From contig NZ_QXFO01000027.1 in assembly GCF_003584105.1 (NCBI RefSeq), positions 248,001-312,000 on the forward strand: DNA of 64,000 bases, given 5' to 3'. The DNA comes from Flagellimonas taeanensis (GTDB lineage Bacteria; Bacteroidota; Bacteroidia; Flavobacteriales; Flavobacteriaceae). Each line of letters starts with the position of its first letter. Position 1 is the stretch's first letter. Of the stretch, positions 58,412 through 64,000 are shown piece by piece. The translations under genes were made by a program, and so were the position numbers. The notes below the pieces were generated by a model. It had not been told where the DNA came from, made no database searches, and worked only from the letters and a program-made list of their open reading frames with translations.

Positions 58412-60637
58412 ATGAAATATTTTATGACGGCATTGTGCATGTTGTTCATGGGCATTGCCGCCGCACAAAACATAAAGGGTAAACTGGTTGACGAATCGGG
58501 TTCCCCATTGGAAGACGCTGGAATTTTCAACAAGACCAGTGGCCAACACAGCCATACCGACGGGACAGGACATTTTGTGCTGGATAGGACAGCGGTGAGC
58601 GATACGATTTATTTTTCACGATTGGGATATGCCACGCAGACCCGTGTGGTGAGTGCTTCCGACCTTCAAAATCCATTGACGATCGTGCTTCAGGAAAGTT
58701 CCATTTCCTTGGACCAAGTGGTTTTGGTGTCCGAAGTGGATGCCCTGAGCAGGGTAGTGGATGTGGATGTGAAAACGAATCCCGTGAAATCTTCCCAAGA
58801 AATTTTGAGAAAGGTGCCAGGGCTGATCATTGGCCAACATGCAGGTGGAGGAAAGGCCGAGCAGATCTTCTTGCGAGGCTTTGATGTGGACCATGGGACC
58901 GACGTGGCCATCAGTGTGGACGGAATGCCGGTGAACATGGTTTCCCATGCCCACGGGCAAGGCTATGCCGACCTTCACTTTGTGATTCCCGAGACCATCG
59001 AAAACGTCAACTTTGGAAAAGGACCTTACTATGCGGAGCAGGGTAACTTCAACACGGCCGGCTACGTGGACCTGAAACTGAGAAAAAGTTTGGACAAAAG
59101 CATGCTGTCTACCGAAGTGGGCCAATTTGGCGCCAGAAGGTTTATGGGCATGCTCAATGTGATCGATAGTGAGAACAGCAATGCATATCTGGCCTCCGAA
59201 CTGTATTTGACGGATGGTCCGTTCGAGTCACCGCAAAACTTCAATCGACTCAACATTTTGGGAAGATACCGATATGCGCTTCCCGGCAATCAGGAACTCT
59301 TGTTGACCGCTTCGCACTTTTCCAGCAAATGGGATGCATCCGGACAAATACCACAACGTGCCGTGGACCAAGGGCTAATCAGTCGCTTTGGTGCGATTGA
59401 TGACACCGAGGGTGGACAGACCAGCAGGACCAACATCGTTCTGAACCACAATAAGAACTTGGGCACAGGCAAATCGCTCAAGACGATGGCCTTTGTGTCC
59501 CATTACGATTTTGAGCTCTATTCCAATTTTACTTTTTTCTTGGAAGACCCGGTGAACGGAGATCAGATCAAACAGTTTGAAGACCGAATGATGGCCGGGG
59601 CCAGAACCGTTTTTCAAGACAATGCGGCCCACCTCGGTGGGTTGGATTTCAAATACAACGCAGGGATTGGCTTTCGGTACGATAATGTGGACGACAACCA
59701 ATTGTCCCATACCCTGAATCGGCAGGAACTTCTGGAGCGTATGGCCTATGGAGATGTGGATGAGGTGAACGGCTATGCGTTTGCCGGAGCGGCCTTCAAA
59801 TCAGGGAAGTTCACTTTTGAACCTGCTGTTCGTCTGGATTATTTCCGGTTCGATTACATCAACAAGATGAGCGAGCTGTACGATAGCAGCAGTGAGGAAA
59901 AGGTAGCTTTCAGTCCCAAGTTCAATACCATTTACAGTCCCACGGAAAACACACAATTCTTCTTGAAAACGGGCATCGGTTTTCACTCAAACGACACCCG
60001 GGTCGTGGTGGCCAACAATGGGGAGGATATCCTGCCCGCTGCCTATGGCGTGGATTTGGGAACCATCATCAAACCTGCGGACAAATTGGTTTTGAATGCC
60101 ACTTTGTGGACCTTGTTCCTGGACCAGGAGTTTGTGTATGTGGGTGATGCGGCCATTGTGGAGCCCAGCGGGAAGACCCGTAGAATGGGCCTTGAAGTAG
60201 GGGCGCGATACCAACCTTTGGATTGGCTTTACCTCTATACCGATGCCAATTATACCCATGCCCGAAGCACTGAGGAGGCCGATGGGGAAGATTATATCCC
60301 CTTGGCACCAGATTTCACCATGGCAGGTGGAGTTACTTTGGGAGGCAACCAAGGGTTTTCCGGTGGGATCAATTATCGGTATATTGACGATAGGCCGGCC
60401 AATGAGGACAATTCCATCGTGGCCGAAGGGTATTTGGTCACCGATGCCACCCTGAACTATAGTGTGAAAAATTGGACGTTCGGGTTGATTGTAGAAAACC
60501 TATTCGATACGGAATGGAACGAGACCCAATTTGCAACGGAAAGTCGTTTGTTCAATGAACCCACTGCTGTGGAGGAAATCCATTTTACACCCGGAACCCC
60601 ATTCTATTTAAGAGGAAAGGTTACGGTCACTTTTTAA
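58412..60637 (+). CDS. TonB-dependent outer-membrane receptor with carboxypeptidase-regulatory-like N-terminus
   Basis: 741 residues from the ATG at 58412, where a signal peptide starts ('MTALCMLFMGIAAAQ'). A CarboxypepD_reg-like domain (about 20-105, 'IKGKLVDESGSPLEDAGIFN') precedes the plug ('ILRKVPGLIIGQHAGGGKAEQIFLRGFDVDHG' region; 'SVDGMPVNMVSHAHGQGYADLHF') and a 22-strand barrel ending in an aromatic strand ('GKVTVTF'). It imports a ligand across the outer membrane with energy from TonB. The His-containing plug loops and the His-rich upstream gene hint at a metal or metal complex, but this is not proven. Confidence 0.94.
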   Translation: MKYFMTALCMLFMGIAAAQNIKGKLVDESGSPLEDAGIFNKTSGQHSHTDGTGHFVLDRTAVSDTIYFSRLGYATQTRVVSASDLQNPLTIVLQESSISLDQVVLVSEVDALSRVVDVDVKTNPVKSSQEILRKVPGLIIGQHAGGGKAEQIFLRGFDVDHGTDVAISVDGMPVNMVSHAHGQGYADLHFVIPETIENVNFGKGPYYAEQGNFNTAGYVDLKLRKSLDKSMLSTEVGQFGARRFMGMLNVIDSENSNAYLASELYLTDGPFESPQNFNRLNILGRYRYALPGNQELLLTASHFSSKWDASGQIPQRAVDQGLISRFGAIDDTEGGQTSRTNIVLNHNKNLGTGKSLKTMAFVSHYDFELYSNFTFFLEDPVNGDQIKQFEDRMMAGARTVFQDNAAHLGGLDFKYNAGIGFRYDNVDDNQLSHTLNRQELLERMAYGDVDEVNGYAFAGAAFKSGKFTFEPAVRLDYFRFDYINKMSELYDSSSEEKVAFSPKFNTIYSPTENTQFFLKTGIGFHSNDTRVVVANNGEDILPAAYGVDLGTIIKPADKLVLNATLWTLFLDQEFVYVGDAAIVEPSGKTRRMGLEVGARYQPLDWLYLYTDANYTHARSTEEADGEDYIPLAPDFTMAGGVTLGGNQGFSGGINYRYIDDRPANEDNSIVAEGYLVTDATLNYSVKNWTFGLIVENLFDTEWNETQFATESRLFNEPTAVEEIHFTPGTPFYLRGKVTVTF

Positions 60638-60704
60638 ATAAGGTGAGTTCGATATAAAATGAATTTAAGATGTTGATTGTTTTTAGTTTGTAGATTTTGG
60701 CAAT

Positions 60705-60785
60705 TGTCCCATCGAGCATAGTCAAGATGCTTTGGTGTTTTGTTTTTGAATGAGGTCTCGCATCTCGACTGCGCTCGATGGGACA
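60705..60785. repeat. Interspersed palindromic repeat, long inverted arms
   Basis: TGTCCCATCGAGCATAGTCA... (60705-60730) and its near-perfect reverse complement at 60760-60785 (24 of 26 bases) form arms around 29 bases. Downstream text (60785-60800) matches the repeat at 49640-49655. Confidence 0.75.
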
Positions 60786-60853
60786 GCTCGACCTGACATC
60801 ATTTATATAACATTCTGATTTTTAGTGAAAAGAAGAATTTAAGGTAAACAATT

Positions 60854-60885
60854 ATCCGCCAGAAAACCACGCTGGCGGATTTTTT
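60854..60885 (+). terminator. Intrinsic terminator after the TonB receptor region
   Basis: ATCCGCCAG pairs with CTGGCGGAT and is followed by TTTTT. It lies 217 bp after the receptor stop and just before the BlaI operators, so it may protect them from read-through. Confidence 0.85.
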
Positions 60886-60896
60886 ACCCATTTTTC

Positions 60897-60912
60897 AACT
60901 AAAAAATTAGTT
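60897..60912. promoter_or_regulatory. BlaI/MecI-type operator, box 1
   Basis: AACTAAAAAATTAGTT: AACTAA and TTAGTT arms, near-perfect palindrome. The same 16-mer recurs exactly in box 3. Confidence 0.75.
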
Positions 60913-60914
60913 TA

Positions 60915-60930
60915 AACTAAATATTTAGTT
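60915..60930. promoter_or_regulatory. BlaI/MecI-type operator, box 2
   Basis: AACTAAATATTTAGTT, a perfect 16-bp palindrome, 18 bp after box 1 and abutting the -7 box. Confidence 0.8.
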
Positions 60931-60937
60931 ATATTTG
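60930..60937 (+). promoter_or_regulatory. -7 box of the blaI-M56 operon
   Basis: TATATTTG, a perfect TAnnTTTG lying between operator boxes 2 and 3; start point near 60944. Confidence 0.75.
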
Positions 60938-60947
60938 TTTCATATTG

Positions 60948-60963
60948 AACTAAAAAATTAGTT
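60948..60963. promoter_or_regulatory. BlaI/MecI-type operator, box 3
   Basis: AACTAAAAAATTAGTT, identical to box 1, ending 4 bp before the ATG at 60968, so bound repressor would also cover the start of the transcript. Confidence 0.78.
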
Positions 60964-60967
60964 GAAA

Positions 60968-61330
60968 ATGAAACAGCTCACCAAAGCAGAAGAAGAAGTA
61001 ATGCAATTGCTCTGGGAATTGAAAAAGGCCAATGTGGCCGCAATTCTGGAGGAATTGCCCGAACCCAAACCAGCCTACAATACGGTTTCCACCATTGTCA
61101 GGATATTGGAAGACAAAGGTTTTGTGTCCCATGAAAAGGTAGGGAAGGGCCATGTGTACTTTCCTTTGGTGAAAAGGGAAGAGTACAGCAACCAACGCTT
61201 GAACACCTTGGTAGATGGTTATTTCCAAGGCTCCTTTACCAGCATGGTGTCCTTTTTTATGAAGAAGAACGACATCAGTCTTAAAGAACTGGAAGAGATC
61301 ATGAAGAACATCAAAAACGAGGAAAAATGA
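60968..61330 (+). CDS. BlaI/MecI/CopY-family repressor
   Basis: 120 residues from the ATG at 60968 (a TTG lies 6 bp earlier). Winged helix-turn-helix 'LTKAEEEVMQLLWELKKANVAAILEEL' region, recognition part 'AYNTVSTIVRILEDKGFVSHEKVGKGHVYFP', and a C-terminal dimerisation helix. The family represses its own operon and is inactivated through a BlaR1/M56 membrane protease, which is the next gene (ATGA overlap of 4 bp). Three matching palindromes upstream support self-repression. The inducer may be cell-wall stress or a metal; no beta-lactamase is present. Confidence 0.95.
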   Translation: MKQLTKAEEEVMQLLWELKKANVAAILEELPEPKPAYNTVSTIVRILEDKGFVSHEKVGKGHVYFPLVKREEYSNQRLNTLVDGYFQGSFTSMVSFFMKKNDISLKELEEIMKNIKNEEK

Positions 61331-62967
61331 TAGTCTATATCTTGGAAATACTCGTCTTTCAGTTGGTCTTTTTGTTGACCTATGATTTCTTTCTAAAGAA
61401 AGAGACCTTTTTCCAATGGAACAGGTGCTACCTCTTGGCCACTTTTTTGCTGTCGTTGGCGTTGCCCTGGATCAAACTGGAAATACTAAGGACCAGCATG
61501 CCGCAGGAGTTGGGCGGGGTCACGGTCTTTTTGACACAGTTGGACGGGGTGGTGATGACCCCACAGGGACCTGAATCGAATTTTTGGTCCACATTGCCAT
61601 GGTACTACTGGGTATTGGGTGTGGGAAGCATCGTGTCCGCCCTTTGGTTTGGGTATAAACTGTTGCAGATCTTAAAATTGAAGCGCCAGGGGATGGTGGT
61701 CAGATACCCCGATTTTGTAAAGGTCACCGTACAAAGGAGCAGTTTGGCCTTTTCCTTCTTCCGGAACATTTTTATGGGAGCCGAGATCCAAAAGGAAAAA
61801 GAAGCTAAGATCATTGCCCACGAACTGGTGCATGTGAAACAGAAACATACCTTGGACCTGCTCTTTTTTGAGGTGGCCCGGATTGTGTTCTGGTTCAATC
61901 CCTTGGTCTATGTGTATCAAGCCCGTGTGGCAGAACTGCATGAGTTCATTGCCGATGCGCATGCGGTGAAGGACAACAAAAGGGAACATTTTGAAATGTT
62001 GTTGTCCGAAGCGTTCAAGACGCAGCACATCAGTTTTGTGAACCAATTTTTCAATAAGTCATTAATCAAAAAACGAATAGTCATGTTACAAAAGAAACGA
62101 TCGAAAGCCATTTGGCAGTTGAAGTATGGATTGTTGCTACCCTTGGTCTTGGGGATGTTGGTATATACTTCGTGCGAAGTGAAAGAAGATAATAACACAG
62201 GAATAGATAATAGTACACCATTAAAATCTGAAAATACAATTCCATTTGGTGTTGTAGACGAAGTGCCGATTTTTCCGGGCTGCGAAGATGCTGTGGACAA
62301 AAGAGCCTGTTTTCAAGAAAAGATACAGGAACACATCCGCAAGAATTTCCGCTATCCCACAGAGGCCCAAGAAATGGGTATCCAAGGGAGGGTGAGTGCT
62401 ATCTTCACCATTGATGCTGATGGGGCAATTACCGATATAGGAATGAGAGGTCCTCATGAGCTTTTGGAAAACGAAACTGAAAGGATCATTGCCAGGTTGC
62501 CTCAAATGGAGCCTGGAAAGCACGAGGGAAGAAAAGTGAAAGTTCCCTTTTCCATCCCTATCACCTTTCGACTCCAAGATGGTGAAGAAAAAGTAGTCAG
62601 CTCACAAAAAGTAGGAGGAATTGGAGTACCCTTCGCGGTTGTGGAGCAGGTGCCTATTTTTCCAGGCTGCGAGGATGCCGCGGACAAAAAGGCCTGTTTT
62701 CAGGACAAGATACAGGAACATATTCGCAAGCATTTCAATTATCCTCTAGAAGCACAAGAGCAAGGTATCCAAGGAAGAGTAAGCTTGATATTTATTATAG
62801 GTACCGATGGAACGATAACAGACATTAGGAAACGGGGCCCACATGAATTGTTGGAAAATGAGGCGGTACGCATCATAGAACGCTTGCCCCAAATGCAACC
62901 TGGAAAACAAAAAGGGATGGTAGTGGAAGTTCCTTTTTCCATACCCATCACCTTTAAATTGCAATAA
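61327..62967 (+). CDS. BlaR1-like M56 membrane protease with two C-terminal TonB-type domains
   Basis: 546 residues. Four membrane helices (about 1-22, 35-55, 88-110 and 275-292) frame an M56 peptidase domain with 'KIIAHELVHVKQKHTLDLLF' (HExxH zinc site, about 160-180) and 'ELHEFIADAHAV'. After the last helix and a short linker, two copies of an about 105-residue domain follow (about 310-417 and 440-546): each begins 'VPIFPGCEDA', then 'FQEKIQEHIRK', 'GIQGRVSAIFTIDADGAITDI' and 'ENETERIIARLPQMEPGK', a TonB C-terminal-like fold. It is coupled to the BlaI gene and should sense the periplasm and relieve repression. Confidence 0.94.
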   Translation: MIVYILEILVFQLVFLLTYDFFLKKETFFQWNRCYLLATFLLSLALPWIKLEILRTSMPQELGGVTVFLTQLDGVVMTPQGPESNFWSTLPWYYWVLGVGSIVSALWFGYKLLQILKLKRQGMVVRYPDFVKVTVQRSSLAFSFFRNIFMGAEIQKEKEAKIIAHELVHVKQKHTLDLLFFEVARIVFWFNPLVYVYQARVAELHEFIADAHAVKDNKREHFEMLLSEAFKTQHISFVNQFFNKSLIKKRIVMLQKKRSKAIWQLKYGLLLPLVLGMLVYTSCEVKEDNNTGIDNSTPLKSENTIPFGVVDEVPIFPGCEDAVDKRACFQEKIQEHIRKNFRYPTEAQEMGIQGRVSAIFTIDADGAITDIGMRGPHELLENETERIIARLPQMEPGKHEGRKVKVPFSIPITFRLQDGEEKVVSSQKVGGIGVPFAVVEQVPIFPGCEDAADKKACFQDKIQEHIRKHFNYPLEAQEQGIQGRVSLIFIIGTDGTITDIRKRGPHELLENEAVRIIERLPQMQPGKQKGMVVEVPFSIPITFKLQ

Positions 62968-62973
62968 ATAAAT

Positions 62974-64000
62974 ATGCTGAAAAGGATATTGGTTCTTTCT
63001 GTATTGATATTTATCAAAGCCGGTGCACAGTCATCGGCTTTGCCCGTTGCCGACAGTCTGTATGCCTTGGGCAACTATGCTGCGGCCATCAATGCCTATG
63101 CGAAGGAGAACAACACGGTATCGTCCCTACAGATTGCCCGGGCCTACAATGCCATTGGGAATTACGATAAGGCCATTGTCCAGTACCAAGAAACGCTGGT
63201 CATAGAGCCCAATTTGGATATTGCCCGTTTCGAATTGGGCAAATTGCTCCTCAAGACCAAAAAATATGACCTAGCGCTGGAGAGTATCAACGAATTGGTC
63301 TCCAGAGAACAGGAAAATCCTGAATACTACTATTACTTGGGCAGGGTGTGGGAATCCTTGAAAAACCAAAAAAAGGCAGATGAAGCCTTTAGAAAGGCCG
63401 TGCAAAAAGACAGTACCCATTTGCGGAGCCTCTATTCGTTGGCCAGATCTTTTGCATCGAAAAAAGAAAAAGATTCAGTGCTCAAGTATGTAGATATGGG
63501 CCTTCGGTTTTATGAAGACGATGTTTCCATGATCAATCTAAAAGCACTAGCCTTTTTCAACAACGGACAATTTGGGTTGGCCATTCCACATTTTGAAAGA
63601 TTGTTGGAACTTGGAGAGGAAGCCCCTTTTGTATATAACAGGCTTGCCCATAGTTACTTCAGGGACCTGGAGCTGGAAAAGGCCCATAAAACCTATCATC
63701 AACTCATGAAATTTCCAGAGTATTTGGCAGATGCCTACTCTGGTCTTGGAGAGGTGTTCCTAAAGGAACAACAATTGGATAGTGCCCAATACTATATCCA
63801 AAAATCCATAGAGGAGCGCACCGTGTCCTTTGACAAGGAATATGCAGACCTTGGCCGCATTGCGCGCATACAGGGAAAGACCAAAACAGCACTGGACCTC
63901 TACACCAAGGCCTGGGAAGAGAACAAGGACAATCCGTACAATTATTACCAGGTCTGTATCTTGGCGGATGAGTACTACAAAGACCCTAAAACAAAGTTGG
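62974..64000 (+). CDS. Tetratricopeptide-repeat protein (3' end beyond the window)
   Basis: The frame is open from the ATG at 62974 to the window end (342 codons), so it is partial. Signal peptide about 1-19 ('VLSVLIFIKAGAQS'). At least eight TPR units follow ('YNAIGNYDKAIVQYQETLVIEPN', 'YYLGRVWESLKNQKKADEAFRKAV', 'YIQKSIEERTVSFDKEYADLGRIARI' regions). Exported, protein-contact role. It begins 6 bp after the M56 gene stop, so it is the third gene of the BlaI-controlled operon. Confidence 0.93.
   Translation, partial: MLKRILVLSVLIFIKAGAQSSALPVADSLYALGNYAAAINAYAKENNTVSSLQIARAYNAIGNYDKAIVQYQETLVIEPNLDIARFELGKLLLKTKKYDLALESINELVSREQENPEYYYYLGRVWESLKNQKKADEAFRKAVQKDSTHLRSLYSLARSFASKKEKDSVLKYVDMGLRFYEDDVSMINLKALAFFNNGQFGLAIPHFERLLELGEEAPFVYNRLAHSYFRDLELEKAHKTYHQLMKFPEYLADAYSGLGEVFLKEQQLDSAQYYIQKSIEERTVSFDKEYADLGRIARIQGKTKTALDLYTKAWEENKDNPYNYYQVCILADEYYKDPKTKL

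Larger units (their letters stand above)
60638..60967. other. Intergenic region: repeat, terminator and BlaI-type control region
   Basis: About 330 bp without a gene. It contains an inverted repeat (60705-60785) of the interspersed family, a terminator (60854-60885), and three operator palindromes with a promoter (60897-60963). Confidence 0.7.

Overview
The window looks like chromosome from a Flavobacteriaceae-type Bacteroidota, possibly a marine Muricauda/Allomuricauda-like organism (genus is inference). Supporting signs are type IX secretion type-B sorting domains with PorP/SprF partners, a TonB-dependent receptor with a carboxypeptidase-regulatory-like N-terminus, a long S16, DnaE fused to an N-terminal proofreading exonuclease, and many TAnnTTTG promoter boxes. 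I see no phage, insertion sequence, rRNA or CRISPR array. Both ends cut genes.

Layout. 1-1.65 kb: end of a type IX-secreted protein plus its PorP/SprF partner. 1.7-2.3 kb: precorrin-2 dehydrogenase-like gene. 2.3-5.0 kb: a 7TM histidine kinase and a LytTR response regulator. 5.0-16.3 kb: surface/adhesion region with small hypotheticals, an operon of a type IX adhesin, PorP/SprF and an esterase-like lipoprotein, and an OmpA/thrombospondin-3 protein. 16.3-20.8 kb: YegP-like protein, then a GNAT-rpsU-orf63-proC-proB-proA operon. 21-27.5 kb: CocE-like lipoprotein hydrolase and two more two-component systems (LytS/LytTR and HisKA_3/NarL types). 27.6-31.8 kb: small envelope proteins, including two related MmpS-like lipoproteins. 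32-38.8 kb: tRNA-Asp, DUF58 protein, thioredoxin, DnaE, a ferritin-like protein. 39-43.5 kb: rpsP-rimM, sulfatase, tRNA methyltransferase, glutaryl-CoA dehydrogenase. 43.5-44.8 kb: an AT-rich nuclease/ImmA-IrrE fusion. 44.8-49.5 kb: YdeP-type molybdopterin oxidoreductase, umuC-umuD, and a candidate structured small RNA. 49.8-56.6 kb: the histidine degradation operon (hutH-hutI-hutU-hutG) with a divergent LysR regulator. 56.7-64 kb: nitroreductase, DUF456, a His-rich small protein, a TonB receptor, a BlaI/BlaR-like M56 pair with three operators, and a TPR protein.

The most striking signal is an 11-bp motif (best form ATTGACGGATG) repeated in direct orientation exactly 21 bp apart. I found two or three copies at each of five places, all between 5.7 and 16.3 kb and all on the upstream side of leftward transcription units, just beside the LytTR regulator gene. 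Two-turn direct repeats are the usual LytTR operator layout. At three of the five, a TAnnTTTG-like box lies 29-30 bp from the proximal repeat. One site drives no obvious gene: it leads into a short transcript ended by a strong intrinsic terminator, a candidate regulated small RNA. I propose a local LytTR regulon that controls cell-surface proteins and this RNA.
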